This document shows, one piece after another, positions 6,932-16,110 of a DNA stretch of 64,000 nt. The position numbers and the translations under genes are program-made. Numbering within the stretch: the stretch's first letter is position 1; every line of letters starts with the position of its first letter. This DNA comes from Nocardioides sp. CFH 31398 (GTDB lineage: Bacteria > Actinomycetota > Actinomycetes > Propionibacteriales > Nocardioidaceae). The notes beneath the pieces were generated by a model that did no database searches, was not told where the DNA came from, and worked only from the letters and a program-made list of their open reading frames with translations. The stretch spans positions 310,001-374,000 of the forward strand of contig NZ_JAKUHT010000003.1 of the NCBI RefSeq assembly GCF_022436705.1, given 5' to 3'.

Positions 6932-8218
6932 ATGACGCCCGACGCCGCTCCGCCCGGTCCGGACCGCGCCGCCGTCCTCGACCGGGGGGCAGGGCTCGCG
7001 CAGCGCTGGGGCATCAGGCTCATCGTCCTCGCCGCGGTCCTCTACGTGCTCGGCTGGGCCATCGGGATGACCTGGGTGATCTGGTTCCCGGTTCTCCTCG
7101 CCATCCTGCTGTCGACCGTGCTGGCCCCGCCGGTGACCTGGCTGCGCCACCACAAGGTGCCGGACACCCTCGCCGCCGTCCTCGTCATGGTCGTCGGCAT
7201 CGGGCTGATCGCCCTGCTCTTCATGTTCATGGTCCCGCAGATCATCGACGAGGCCCCGGGCATCGCGGACAGCGCGACCGGGGGTCTGTCGACCATCCAG
7301 GAGTGGCTGACCGAGGGCCCGCTCGGGCTGTCCGAGGAGCAGATCAACGGCTATCTGGCGGCGATCGCCGACCAGATCCAGTCGTCCGCCGACGTCATCT
7401 CCACCGGCGTCTTCGCGGGCATCAGCTCCGCGACGAACGCGGTCGTCAACCTGGCCATCATCCTCGTGCTGACCTTCCTGTTCATCAAGGACGGCCACCG
7501 CTTCCTGCCGTGGGTCGACCGGGTCGCCGGCCGCCGCGCCGGCCGTCACCTCACCGAGGTGCTCGGCCGGGTGTGGCGGACCATCGGGGGCTTCATCCGC
7601 ACGCAGGCGGTCGTCTCGCTCATCGACGCCGTCATCATCGGCGTGGGCCTCGTGGTCGTGGGCGTGCCGCTCGCGATCCCGCTGGCGCTGCTGACCTTCT
7701 TCGGAGGCTTCATCCCGATCGTCGGTGCGATCGTGGCCGGCGCCCTCGCCGTACTCGTCACCGTCGTGACCAACGGCCCGGGCGACGCGCTCATCGTCCT
7801 GCTCATCATCCTCGCCGTGCAGCAGCTCGAGGGGAACGTGCTCTCCCCCTGGCTGCAGGGCAAGATCATGAACCTGCACGCCGCGATCGTCCTGCTCAGC
7901 GTCACCGCCGGCAGCACCCTGTTCGGCATCACCGGCGCCTTCCTCGCCGTCCCCGTCGTCGCGGCCGTCGCCGAGGTGCTGCGCTACCTGGACGACGAGA
8001 CCACCGCCGTCACCGCCCCCGGCGCCGAACCCGGCCGCGCGCCCGACGCCGGGGACGTGGAGGCCCGCAAGCGCCGCGAGGAGGCCACCGTCGGCGTGTC
8101 CGACGCGGCGGTCGGCGACGACGTCGCCGACCCGGCGATCCCCGACACCCCGGCACGGCCCGACCGCGACGCCCCCTCCGGCAAGCCGGCGGCCCGGAAG
8201 CCCACGGACGGCGCGTGA
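6932..8218 (+). CDS. AI-2E family (PerM/TqsA-like) membrane transporter
   Basis: 428 residues. Two or three TM helices lie near residues 28-95 (including 'LIVLAAVLYVLGWAIGMTWV'). A central helical segment follows, then TM clusters near 170-190 and 230-350. The segment 'GGFIPIVGAIVAGALAVLVT' is the family's P-x-G hallmark, and 'LEGNVLSPWLQGKIMNLHA' matches the conserved 'leg.il.P.i.g....l'. The C-terminal ~75 residues are a hydrophilic, charged tail not required by the family. ATG 6932 has TAGTGT at 6920-6925, so a leaderless start is possible. The stop overlaps the GTG of the next gene. Transport substrate unknown; the family name does not prove AI-2 export. Confidence 0.9.
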   Translation: MTPDAAPPGPDRAAVLDRGAGLAQRWGIRLIVLAAVLYVLGWAIGMTWVIWFPVLLAILLSTVLAPPVTWLRHHKVPDTLAAVLVMVVGIGLIALLFMFMVPQIIDEAPGIADSATGGLSTIQEWLTEGPLGLSEEQINGYLAAIADQIQSSADVISTGVFAGISSATNAVVNLAIILVLTFLFIKDGHRFLPWVDRVAGRRAGRHLTEVLGRVWRTIGGFIRTQAVVSLIDAVIIGVGLVVVGVPLAIPLALLTFFGGFIPIVGAIVAGALAVLVTVVTNGPGDALIVLLIILAVQQLEGNVLSPWLQGKIMNLHAAIVLLSVTAGSTLFGITGAFLAVPVVAAVAEVLRYLDDETTAVTAPGAEPGRAPDAGDVEARKRREEATVGVSDAAVGDDVADPAIPDTPARPDRDAPSGKPAARKPTDGA

Positions 8219-9126
8219 GCGCTCCGGCCGTCGGCGTGGAGGGGACCGGCGTCGAGGGCGTCCGGGTCGGCCACTGGACCGACCCCGACGCCGCCACCGG
8301 CTGCACCGTGGTGCTGCTGCCCCCGACGGCGGTCGCCTCCTGCGAGGTCCGCGGCGGCGCGCCCGCCTCGCGGGAGACCGACGTCCTCGACCCGTCGCGC
8401 ACCGTCGCGCACGTCGACGCCGTCCTGCTCACCGGCGGCTCGGCGTACGGTCTCGCAGCCGCCGACGGCGTGGTGCGGTGGTGCGAGGAGCAGGGCCTCG
8501 GCTACCCGACGCCCGCCGGACCCGTGCCGATCGTGCCCGCGCTCGGCCTGTTCGACCTCGGCGTCGGCGACCCCACCGTCCGCCCCGGACCGGAGCAGGG
8601 GTACGCCGCGTGCGCGGCCGCCACCGACGACGCCCCCGTGTCCGGGCGCCTCGGCGCCGGCACCGGTGCGATGCGTTCCCAGATGCGCGGACCCGGCCGG
8701 CTCCCCGGCGGGCTCGGGCACCACCGCCTCTCCCGCGAGGTCGGCGGGCGCACCGTCACCGTGGCCGCCCTGGTCGCCGTCAACGCCTTCGGGGACGTCG
8801 ACCACGGCCACCCCGACACCACCGAGGGCGCGCTCGACGCCCTCGTCCTCGCCGCGGAGGCCATGGCCCAGGCGGCCCGCGGCCAGACCACCATCGGCGT
8901 CGTCCTCACCGACGCCCCCCTCGACAAGGCCGCGTGCCGCGTCGTCGCCCAGGGCGCCCACGACGGCCTGGCCCGCGCGCTCACCCCGCCCCACACCCGC
9001 GTCGACGGTGACGCGTTCGTCGCGGTCTCCACGACGGGTCCCACGACCGGGGTGCCGGTCGACGTCGTCCGGCTCATGGCGCTGGAGTGCGTCGCCCGGG
9101 CCGTGCGCTCGGTCGACGCGTCCTAG
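8215..9126 (+). CDS. P1 family peptidase (DmpA/NylC-like, self-cleaving)
   Basis: 303 residues. The family's motifs are visible: 'VGHWTDPDAATGCTVVL' (about 18-35), 'LLTGGSAYGLAAADGV' (71-86), 'GRLGAGTGAM' (144-153), and 'GQTTIGVVLTDAPLDK' (223-238). In DmpA/NylC relatives the chain cuts itself just before the nucleophilic Ser/Thr to make alpha and beta chains; here the predicted cut is Q224|T225. The usual residue before the cut is Asn, so Gln is unusual. The product would be an N-terminal-nucleophile aminopeptidase or amidase in the cytosol. GTG 8215 overlaps the permease stop by 4 bases, so the genes are translationally coupled. Confidence 0.88.
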   Translation: MSAPAVGVEGTGVEGVRVGHWTDPDAATGCTVVLLPPTAVASCEVRGGAPASRETDVLDPSRTVAHVDAVLLTGGSAYGLAAADGVVRWCEEQGLGYPTPAGPVPIVPALGLFDLGVGDPTVRPGPEQGYAACAAATDDAPVSGRLGAGTGAMRSQMRGPGRLPGGLGHHRLSREVGGRTVTVAALVAVNAFGDVDHGHPDTTEGALDALVLAAEAMAQAARGQTTIGVVLTDAPLDKAACRVVAQGAHDGLARALTPPHTRVDGDAFVAVSTTGPTTGVPVDVVRLMALECVARAVRSVDAS

Positions 9127-9133
9127 CGACCCG

Positions 9134-9322
9134 CTACTCGTCCTGCGGGGCGGTCTGCTCCCGGGCCTGCTGCTCGGCGAGCTTGGCGTGGAGCCGCTCG
9201 CGGACCTCGTCCGGCGTCAGCTGCGTGCGCCGCCGCTGGTCGCGGGTCACGACCGCACCCGTCGCGGCCACCCCGGCCAGCCCCGCCAGACCGACCCACT
9301 TCCACGCCTTCACGCGCGCCAA
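9134..9322 (-). CDS. Small membrane-anchored hypothetical protein
   Basis: 62 residues. One hydrophobic segment near residues 9-27 ('WVGLAGLAGVAATGAVVT') is followed by a basic, helical tail ('LTPDEVRERLHAKLAEQQAR') that may form a coiled coil. The start is TTG 9322, chosen because GGAGGG lies about 5 bases upstream; an in-frame GTG at 9313 is too far from it. The gene is convergent with the P1 peptidase (7 bases between stops). Unknown function. Confidence 0.65.
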   Translation of the reverse strand: MARVKAWKWVGLAGLAGVAATGAVVTRDQRRRTQLTPDEVRERLHAKLAEQQAREQTAPQDE

Positions 9323-9366
9323 CCTAGCCCTCCCTGCCGGGGCACGGCACTGGTTGACTGGCTCCC

Positions 9367-10002
9367 GTGACCGCCCCGGCGACGAAGCGCCTGCACCGCC
9401 CGGAGGGCCTCGACCTCGCCGAGGCCGTCGAGCTGACCCGCACCGGGGACCTGTGGCTCTTCCGCGGCAGCAGCGGCGCCGACCACGCGATCCGCGTCCT
9501 CACCAACGCGCCGGTCAACCACGTCGGGATGGCCGTCGTCCTCGACGACATGCCGCCGATGATGTGGCACGCCGAGCTCGGCAGGGGCCTCGTCGACCTC
9601 TGGACCGGCGACCACCACCGCGGCGTGCAGCTGCACGACCTCGGCGACGCCGTCCGCCGCTGGCACGACGAGTACGGCCAGCGCGCCTGGCTGCGCCAGC
9701 TCGTCCCCGAGGCGGGCCCCGACATGGAGGCGGCCGTCCTGTCGACGATCGCCCGCCTCGACGGGACGCCGTTCCCGCAGACGGCCTCCCTGCTGGGCCG
9801 CTGGGTCCGTGGCCGGGTCCGCCGGCCGGCGAAGGTCGAGGAGACGTACTGCGCCGAGGTCGTCGCCGCGACGTACACCGCGATGGGCCTGCTCGACGGC
9901 GCCCGCCCGACGAACTACTACGACCCCGGCCGCTTCTGGTCCGGCGACGAGCTCGAGCTCGTGGGCGCCGAGCTCGGCCGGGAGATCGACGTCCGGGTCT
10001 GA
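9367..10002 (+). CDS. Permuted papain-like (YiiX/YebB-type) hydrolase domain protein
   Basis: 211 residues resembling the circularly permuted NlpC/P60 group. 'TRTGDLWLFRGSSGADHAIR' (about 25-43) opens the domain. The candidate catalytic His is H52 in 'APVNHVGMAVV', and the candidate catalytic Cys is C162 in 'EETYCAEVVAATYTAMGL'. The His-before-Cys order is that of the permuted fold. Members act on amide or acyl bonds of lipids, peptides or peptidoglycan. No signal peptide is seen, so it is probably cytosolic. GTG 9367 start, 44 bases from the divergent small gene. The fold is inferred from motif order; the substrate is not predictable. Confidence 0.6.
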   Translation: MTAPATKRLHRPEGLDLAEAVELTRTGDLWLFRGSSGADHAIRVLTNAPVNHVGMAVVLDDMPPMMWHAELGRGLVDLWTGDHHRGVQLHDLGDAVRRWHDEYGQRAWLRQLVPEAGPDMEAAVLSTIARLDGTPFPQTASLLGRWVRGRVRRPAKVEETYCAEVVAATYTAMGLLDGARPTNYYDPGRFWSGDELELVGAELGREIDVRV

Positions 10003-10082
10003 CCCGCCGGTCGACCCGGACGGCCAGGACCGGGCGAAGCCCCCTGGCTGGCACTCACGACCCGCAGCGAGCCGTCTCGGGT

Positions 10083-11054
10083 TCAGGCGATCTCGCGCAG
10101 CAGGTAGCCCAGGTAGACGAGGTACGTCGCCACGAACACGCCGCCCTCCGCCCGACTGAGGCGCCTCCCGGTCACGAACGCCGGGACGGCGAGCACGGTG
10201 ACCGCCACCAGCAGCGCGAGGTCGACGGCGAGGATCTCGCCGGGCACCGTGATCCGACCGGGCGCGAGGACAACGGTGGGTCCCAGGACCAGGGCGATGT
10301 TGATGATGCTCGACCCGACGAGGTTGCCGATGGCCAGGTCGCGCTCGCCGCGCAGGGTCCCGACCACCGTCGTCACCAGCTCCGGCGCCGAGGTCCCGAT
10401 GGCCACCACGGTCAGCCCGACCAGGACGTCGCCGGCCCCGAGCGACGTCGCGACGTCGACGGCCCCGCCCACCAGCAGCTCCGAGCCGACGACCACCACG
10501 ACGAGCCCGCCCACCAGGACCAGCACCTGCCGTCCGACGCCCGGACCGTCCGTGGCCGCCTCCACGGGCGGACCGGGGTCGTCCCCACCCCCGCCACCGC
10601 CGCGCAGCACCGGCACCAGGACCACGGCCAGGTAGCCGACGCCGTACGCCACGAGGACGACGCCGTCGGTCGTCGAGAGCTCGGCGTCGAGGCACAGCAC
10701 CAGGAGCAGGACGGCGGCGCCGATCATCGCGGGCAGGTCGACGCGCAGCGTCCGGCCGTCGACGTCCACCGGCACGAGCAGCGCGGCCAGCCCGAGCACG
10801 AGCAGCAGGTTGACCAGGTTGGTGCCCACGATGTTGCCCACGGCGAGTCCGGCGTTGTCCTGCAGCGCCGCGTTCACCCCGACGGCGAGCTCGGGCAGGC
10901 TCGTGCCGATCGACACCACGGTGACGCCGACGACGAACGGCGGGACGCCCCACCGCGCCGCGAGCGACGACCCCCGGGCCACCACGACGTCCGCCCCGAC
11001 CACGAGCAGCGCGAGCCCGGCGACCAGCACGACGGCGGCGATCAGCGGCGACAT
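10083..11054 (-). CDS. Calcium/sodium antiporter (CaCA family, YrbG-like)
   Basis: A 323-residue integral membrane exchanger made of two inverted repeats. The ion-binding motifs 'SIGTSLPELAVGVNAALQ' (first half) and 'AIGTSAPELVTTVVG' (second half) each carry the catalytic G-T-S-x-P-E. They are followed by 'GNIVGTNLVN' and 'GNLVGSSIIN', the second part of each alpha repeat. A glycine-rich cytosolic linker lies between the halves. About ten TM helices are expected. ATG 11054 is chosen as the first codon before the first TM helix. It probably moves Ca2+ out against Na+ or H+. Confidence 0.93.
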   Translation of the reverse strand: MSPLIAAVVLVAGLALLVVGADVVVARGSSLAARWGVPPFVVGVTVVSIGTSLPELAVGVNAALQDNAGLAVGNIVGTNLVNLLLVLGLAALLVPVDVDGRTLRVDLPAMIGAAVLLLVLCLDAELSTTDGVVLVAYGVGYLAVVLVPVLRGGGGGGDDPGPPVEAATDGPGVGRQVLVLVGGLVVVVVGSELLVGGAVDVATSLGAGDVLVGLTVVAIGTSAPELVTTVVGTLRGERDLAIGNLVGSSIINIALVLGPTVVLAPGRITVPGEILAVDLALLVAVTVLAVPAFVTGRRLSRAEGGVFVATYLVYLGYLLREIA

Positions 11055-11092
11055 CACGGGGAGCACGGGCGGAGTCGACCACACCCGCCGTG

Positions 11093-12307
11093 TCAGCGGG
11101 CGCGCGACCTGCGCTCGCGGAGGCTTACGACGGCGGCGGCGAGGAGCGCCGCGGCGACGAGCGCGCCCACCCCGCTCGCGACCCCCGGCCAGGCGGCGGA
11201 CTCCCACGCGAGACCCAGCAGCGCGCCGAACACGCTCGACCCGCCGTAGTAGGCCATGACGTAGAGGGCGCTGGCCCGGTCCGGGCGGCGCCCGCCGACG
11301 ACCTGGGTCCAGCCGCTGGCGGTGGCGTGGGCGGCGAAGAACCCGCCGGTCAGGACGAGGACGCCGACCACGACGAGGGCCAGCACGTCGGGCAGCGTGA
11401 GCGCCACGCCCGCCCCCATCACCACGATCCCGGCCAGCAGCACCGGTGCGCGCCCGTGGCGGTCGGCCAGGCGACCGGCCCACGTCGAGGTCACGGTCCC
11501 GACGAGGTAGGCGAGGAAGACGAGGCCGCCCAGGGCGGCCGGCAGGTCGAACGGCGCCGACTGCAACCGGTAGGTCAGGTAGTTGTAGACCGCGACGAAG
11601 CCGCCCATGACGAGGAACGGGACCGCCACCAGCGCCAGCACCGACGGGTTCGCCAGCAGTCCGAGGGTGCCCGCCGCGGGGGCGGCGTCCGGCGGGGCGG
11701 GCGCCCGCGGCACGGTCGCGGGCAGCAGCCACCAGAACAGCGCCGTCGTCACCGCCGCCAGCAGCGCGACGGCCACGGTCGCCCACCGCCACCCGGCCAG
11801 GTCGACGACGCCCGAGCCGACCAGCCGGCCGGTGACGCCGCCGATGGAGTTGCCGGCGACGTACATGCCCATCGCCGCACCGAGCCCCGCCGGGTGCACC
11901 TGCGTGCCCACGTGGCTCATCGCGACGGCGACGATCGCGGCCAGGGCGACGCCGGTGGCACCGCGCACCCCGACGAGCACGCCGTACGCCGGCGCGAGCG
12001 CACCCAGGGCGGTCAGCAGCGTCGCCACGACGAGCGCGGCACGCATCGCCCGCACCGGCCCGACCCGGACGGCGACCGCCGTCGCCGGCACCACCGCGAG
12101 GGCCACCGCGCCGGTGGCGGCCGACACGCTCAGCCCGGCGCTCTCCGCGCCGACGCCGAAGTCCTCCGACAGCGCGGGCAGCAGCGGCTGGGTCGAGTAC
12201 AGGATCCCGAAGGCGGCGAGGCCGGCGCAGACCATGGCGGCGTTCAGCCGCCGGAAGCCCGGTGTGCCCGGGCGGTGGCGGGGGTCGGCCGCGTCCCCGG
12301 CCGTCAC
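11093..12307 (-). CDS. MFS transporter
   Basis: 404 residues with about 12 hydrophobic segments. 'GLAAFGILYSTQPLLPALSE' in TM1 is typical of the YnfM/arabinose-efflux-like MFS group. 'LADRHGRAPVLLAG' in the middle loop matches the MFS motif A after TM8. GTG 12307 overlaps the stop of the FAD oxidase gene (GTGA), so the permease is translationally coupled to it. Substrate unknown; export of a product of the upstream flavoenzyme is possible but unproven. Confidence 0.88.
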   Translation of the reverse strand: MTAGDAADPRHRPGTPGFRRLNAAMVCAGLAAFGILYSTQPLLPALSEDFGVGAESAGLSVSAATGAVALAVVPATAVAVRVGPVRAMRAALVVATLLTALGALAPAYGVLVGVRGATGVALAAIVAVAMSHVGTQVHPAGLGAAMGMYVAGNSIGGVTGRLVGSGVVDLAGWRWATVAVALLAAVTTALFWWLLPATVPRAPAPPDAAPAAGTLGLLANPSVLALVAVPFLVMGGFVAVYNYLTYRLQSAPFDLPAALGGLVFLAYLVGTVTSTWAGRLADRHGRAPVLLAGIVVMGAGVALTLPDVLALVVVGVLVLTGGFFAAHATASGWTQVVGGRRPDRASALYVMAYYGGSSVFGALLGLAWESAAWPGVASGVGALVAAALLAAAVVSLRERRSRAR

Positions 12308-13674
12308 CGGGCGGCCGGCTCCACGGGGTCGCCCAGCTCGGCGAGCACGGCCCGCGCGGCGCGCTCCCCGCTGACGAGCGCGCCCTGGATGGACGCCGTG
12401 TCGCGGTGGTCGCCAGCGAGGTGCAGGCCGGGCCGGCCGGGCACCGCGGTGGGCCGCCGCGTCGAGAGGGGGGCCGGCTGCGCGGGCAGCGCCAGGTCGA
12501 CCTCGTGGGTCACCAGCAGCTGCCAGGAGTCCTCCGCGCCGCGCCGGGCGCCGAGGAGGCGCGCCGCGTGCCGGCGTACGTCGAGCTCCGTGGGACGGCG
12601 TCCGCCGCGACGGTCGAGCAGCGCCGACGCCTGCACCAGGTGGCGGCCGGGCGGGGCGTACGACGGCGCGGCGTGGCTGACGACCGCGGTGTTCACGACG
12701 GGCCCGGACGCCGGGTCGCCGGCGTCCACGTGCAGCAGGCCGCTGGCGGTGGGGGCCTCGTCGACCGCCCACCAGCAGGTGGTGACCCCGCGCGTCCGGG
12801 GGGCCGGGACCCCGGTGAGCGTCTCGGTGACCCGGGGGTCGGTCGCCACGACGACCGCCCGCGCCCGCAGCGCGCCGTCGGCGGTGCGGACCAGCGGGCT
12901 GGCCCCGCCGCGGTGCTCGAGCGCCGCGACCCGGCATCCGAGCCGCACCCGCTCGCCGAGCGGAGCCGCGAGCTGGGCCGGCAACGCCGCCATCCCGCCG
13001 GCCGGCAGCGACGGCCGCCCGGTGAGGAAGGAGCGGAGCAGCAGCAGGACGAACTGCGACGAGGTGGCCCCGGAGTCGTCGAGCACCACCCCGGACAGGA
13101 ACCGCTCGAGCACCCGGCGCAGCTCGCCGGCCGCCCCGACGGCGTCGAGGGCGTCGGTCAGCGGCAGGTCGAGGGCGGGGTCGAGGCGGGAGGCGAGCGG
13201 TGGGCCGCCGGGGCGCAGCGCCTCGCGGGCGGTGTGCCGCAGCAGCGGTGCGGCCCAGCGGGTCAGCGCCACGGCGTCGCGCGGCGCCCGGCCCGCCCCC
13301 AGGGCGCCCCAGAGGGTGGCGGGCAGCGTCCCCGGCTCCCGCAGCGGGTCGCCCAGGGTCCTCGTCCGCCCGGTGGGCACGTCGGTGGCCACGACCCCGG
13401 CACCGAAGGGCTGCAGGCGCAGCGCGTCGACGTCGACCCAGCGGCGTACGGCGGGGTAGGCGGGGTTCAGCAGCTGGAAGCCGCGGTCGGCGAGGAAGCC
13501 GTCGACCCGGTCGGTCGCCACCCGGCCCCCCACGACGTCGGCGGCCTCGAGGACGACGACGTCCCGGCCGCGCTCGGCCAGGGCGCTCGCGCAGCGCAGC
13601 CCGGCCAGCCCGGCCCCCACGACGACGACCTCGGCATCGGTGCTCCCCCGCTCCACGGCCCCATCGTCCCCCAT
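12304..13674 (-). CDS. FAD-dependent amine oxidase/protoporphyrinogen-oxidase-like protein
   Basis: 456 residues. The N-terminal dinucleotide-binding motif 'VVVVGAGLAGLRCASALA' and 'VLEAADVVGGRV' define a flavin-containing amine oxidase/phytoene-desaturase-like enzyme. The C-terminal 'GLHLAGDHRDTASIQGALVS' is the family's FAD-contacting end segment. ATG 13674 sits just before the Rossmann strand. It is the first gene of an operon with the MFS permease. The group includes enzymes acting on amines, carotenoid precursors and porphyrins; the substrate cannot be chosen from sequence. The next gene, a divergent helicase, begins 224 bases away. Confidence 0.85.
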   Translation of the reverse strand: MGDDGAVERGSTDAEVVVVGAGLAGLRCASALAERGRDVVVLEAADVVGGRVATDRVDGFLADRGFQLLNPAYPAVRRWVDVDALRLQPFGAGVVATDVPTGRTRTLGDPLREPGTLPATLWGALGAGRAPRDAVALTRWAAPLLRHTAREALRPGGPPLASRLDPALDLPLTDALDAVGAAGELRRVLERFLSGVVLDDSGATSSQFVLLLLRSFLTGRPSLPAGGMAALPAQLAAPLGERVRLGCRVAALEHRGGASPLVRTADGALRARAVVVATDPRVTETLTGVPAPRTRGVTTCWWAVDEAPTASGLLHVDAGDPASGPVVNTAVVSHAAPSYAPPGRHLVQASALLDRRGGRRPTELDVRRHAARLLGARRGAEDSWQLLVTHEVDLALPAQPAPLSTRRPTAVPGRPGLHLAGDHRDTASIQGALVSGERAARAVLAELGDPVEPAAR

Positions 13675-13898
13675 GCCCCCGACGAGGACGGGTGGTACCG
13701 TCTGTGTGACCGACGGCTCGCCGTCGGCCGGCCGCCCGCCAGGGCGTGCCGACAGGGGGAAGCACATCGCGGGCCCACGTGCCCGACCGTCCCCGACGGG
13801 ATCAGGCGTCGTCACGGCGCCGCGAGCAGACCCGCGCACGACGGACCCGACCGAGGCAGCGCCTCGGGGGGCCGGGGTGTACGCGGAGGAGGAGCCAG

Positions 13899-16046
13899 GT
13901 GGCTCGGACACAGGAGAACCGTGCGGGTGGCGGTGCGCGCTCCAACGGACGGGGCGGCAACGCCCAGAAGCAGCGCCGCAACGGCAAGCCCCGCGACGAG
14001 GAGGGGATCCTCCCCGTCCTCGCCCGCGCCGTGCGCGAGGTCGAGTCGCGGGCGCAGCGGCGCCACCTGAACGCCGACCAGCGCACGACCTTCCAGGTCG
14101 TCGCCATGCTGGCCCGCGAGGAGCGCACCCGCGTCAAGGCCGACACCGAGCTGAGCGAGGCCCGCCGCGCCGAGCAGCTGAAGCGGCTCGACGGCATCGC
14201 CACGATCCTCGCCAAGACGGCGACCACGGACAGCACCCTGTTCACCCTGCTCGGCGACGACGTCGAGATCACCGCCGACGCCCGCGCGCTGCGCCGCGAG
14301 ATGCTCGAGGCCGCCGGCATGGCCGTCGCCGACGAGCGCCCCGCCGGCGACCCGACCGGCGACGCCGACGCCGCCGTCGACCGCCAGGTCGTGCCCCGCT
14401 CCGTCGTCCGGCGCCAGCTGGCCAACCCCTTCCAGCCGCCCGAGTACGTCGACGTCACCGACCTGCCCACCCCCGCCCGCCGGCTGGCGTCCTGGGAGCT
14501 GCTGGGCCCGCTGTTCGAGTCCTTCGAGCGCGCCGCCGACGGCAAGGCCTCCTCGATGGAGCTGCCGGAGCCCGTGTCGCGCCGGACGCCGTCCGGGCTG
14601 GAGCTCATGGAGCACCAGGCCGAGCTGGTCGCCGCCGCGGAGAAGGGCCACCGCACCTTCCTGCTCGCCGACGAGCCGGGCCTCGGCAAGACCGCCCAGG
14701 CGCTGCTCGCCGCGCAGGCCGCCCGCGCCTTCCCGCTGCTGGTCGTGGTGCCGAACGTCGTGAAGTCCAGCTGGGTCCGCGAGGCCCGGCACTGGACGCC
14801 GGGCCGCACCGTCACCGCGATCCACGGCGACGGCCACGACCTCGACGCCTTCGCCGACGTGGTCGTCGTCAACTACGACGTCCTGGACCGCCACGTCGGG
14901 TGGCTCGGCGAGTTCGGGTTCCGCGGGATGGTCGTCGACGAGGCGCACTTCATCAAGAACCGCTCCTCCCAGCGGTCCCGCAACGTCCTGCGCCTCTCCC
15001 AGCGCATCCGCGAGCGCCGCGCCCGGCCGCTGCTGATGGCGCTGACGGGCACCCCGCTGATCAACGACATCGAGGACTTCCGCGCGATCTGGCAGTTCCT
15101 CGGCTGGATCGACGAGAAGGCGCCGACGCCGTGCCTGATGGGCAAGCTGGAGGACACCGGCCTCACGCCGATCGACCACCAGTTCTCCGGCGCGGCCCGC
15201 CGCTGCGTCATCGACATGGGCATCGTGCGCCGTCGCAAGGTGGACGTGGCCAGCGACATCCCGGCCCGCCGGGTCGCGGACCTGCCGGTCGAGCTGGACG
15301 ACGAGGTGGGCCGCTCCATCAAGGCCGCCGAGCGCGAGCTCGCCACCCGCATGGTCGGCCGGTACGACGCCGCCATGGCCGCCCGCGGCACGCCGTCCGC
15401 GGACCTGGACCTCGACCTGGTCCACGCCATCGCCGTCAGCGAGCGCAAGGACTCCGAGAGCTCGAAGACCGGCGAGAACGTGTTCGGCATGATGCGCCGC
15501 ATCGGCCGGGCGAAGGCCGGCCTGGCCGCGGACTACACCGCCCAGCTCGCCCACAGCGTCGGCAAGGTCGTCTTCTTCGCGAAGCACATCGACGTCATGG
15601 ACGCCGCCGAGGACGCGCTGTCGTCCCGCGGCATCCGCTACACCTCGATCCGCGGCGACCAGACCGCCGCCCAACGCCAGGCCGCCATCGACGGGTTCAC
15701 CACCGACCCCGACGTGCAGGTCGTCGTCTGCTCCCTCATGGCCGCCGGTGTCGGGCTCAACCTCCAGGTCGCCTCGGACGTCGTCCTCGCCGAGCTGTCC
15801 TGGACCGACGCCGAGCAGACCCAGGCGATCGACCGCGTCCACCGCATCGGCCAGGACCGCCCGGTCACGGCCTGGCGGATCATCGCGGCGCAGACGATCG
15901 ACGCACGGATCGCCGAGCTCATCGACTCCAAGGCCGGCCTGGCGTCCCGTGCGCTCGACGGCACGGACGACGAGACCGGATCGTCGGCCGACGTCCAGGT
16001 GCAGGCGCTCGAGGCGATGCTCGTCGAGGCCCTCCGGGCGCGCTGA
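13899..16046 (+). CDS. SNF2-family DEAH-box helicase/ATPase
   Basis: 715 residues. After a charged N-terminal extension (about 1-230) come the SNF2 motifs: Walker A 'ADEPGLGKTAQ' (~256-266), Walker B 'VVDEAHFIKN' (~345), motif III 'ALTGTPLIN', a linker, then the second RecA domain with 'KVVFFAKHIDVMDAAEDAL', 'VVVCSLMAAGVGLNLQ' and motif VI 'QAIDRVHRIGQDRP' (~641-654). Such proteins translocate on double-stranded DNA and remodel nucleoprotein complexes. The start is GTG 13899 with the strong Shine-Dalgarno GGAGGAGGAG at 13885-13894; an upstream ATG would add 51 implausible Arg-rich residues. No nuclease or defence gene is adjacent, so a housekeeping role in DNA repair is more likely than defence. 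Confidence 0.9.
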   Translation: MARTQENRAGGGARSNGRGGNAQKQRRNGKPRDEEGILPVLARAVREVESRAQRRHLNADQRTTFQVVAMLAREERTRVKADTELSEARRAEQLKRLDGIATILAKTATTDSTLFTLLGDDVEITADARALRREMLEAAGMAVADERPAGDPTGDADAAVDRQVVPRSVVRRQLANPFQPPEYVDVTDLPTPARRLASWELLGPLFESFERAADGKASSMELPEPVSRRTPSGLELMEHQAELVAAAEKGHRTFLLADEPGLGKTAQALLAAQAARAFPLLVVVPNVVKSSWVREARHWTPGRTVTAIHGDGHDLDAFADVVVVNYDVLDRHVGWLGEFGFRGMVVDEAHFIKNRSSQRSRNVLRLSQRIRERRARPLLMALTGTPLINDIEDFRAIWQFLGWIDEKAPTPCLMGKLEDTGLTPIDHQFSGAARRCVIDMGIVRRRKVDVASDIPARRVADLPVELDDEVGRSIKAAERELATRMVGRYDAAMAARGTPSADLDLDLVHAIAVSERKDSESSKTGENVFGMMRRIGRAKAGLAADYTAQLAHSVGKVVFFAKHIDVMDAAEDALSSRGIRYTSIRGDQTAAQRQAAIDGFTTDPDVQVVVCSLMAAGVGLNLQVASDVVLAELSWTDAEQTQAIDRVHRIGQDRPVTAWRIIAAQTIDARIAELIDSKAGLASRALDGTDDETGSSADVQVQALEAMLVEALRAR

Positions 16047-16110
16047 CTCCCCGGCCACCGGGTCCCCTCGTGGGACGATGACCCCTCGACGTCGAGCTCG
16101 GGGGGTCACG

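Noticed and set aside
6932..8218. Quorum-sensing (AI-2) export role for the AI-2E family permease
   Set aside because: The family name is historical; no luxS or lsr gene is present in the window and the substrate cannot be read from the sequence.
13899..16046. SNF2 helicase as part of a phage-defence island
   Set aside because: No nuclease, methylase or mobile element is adjacent; neighbours are an FAD oxidase and a lipoprotein.
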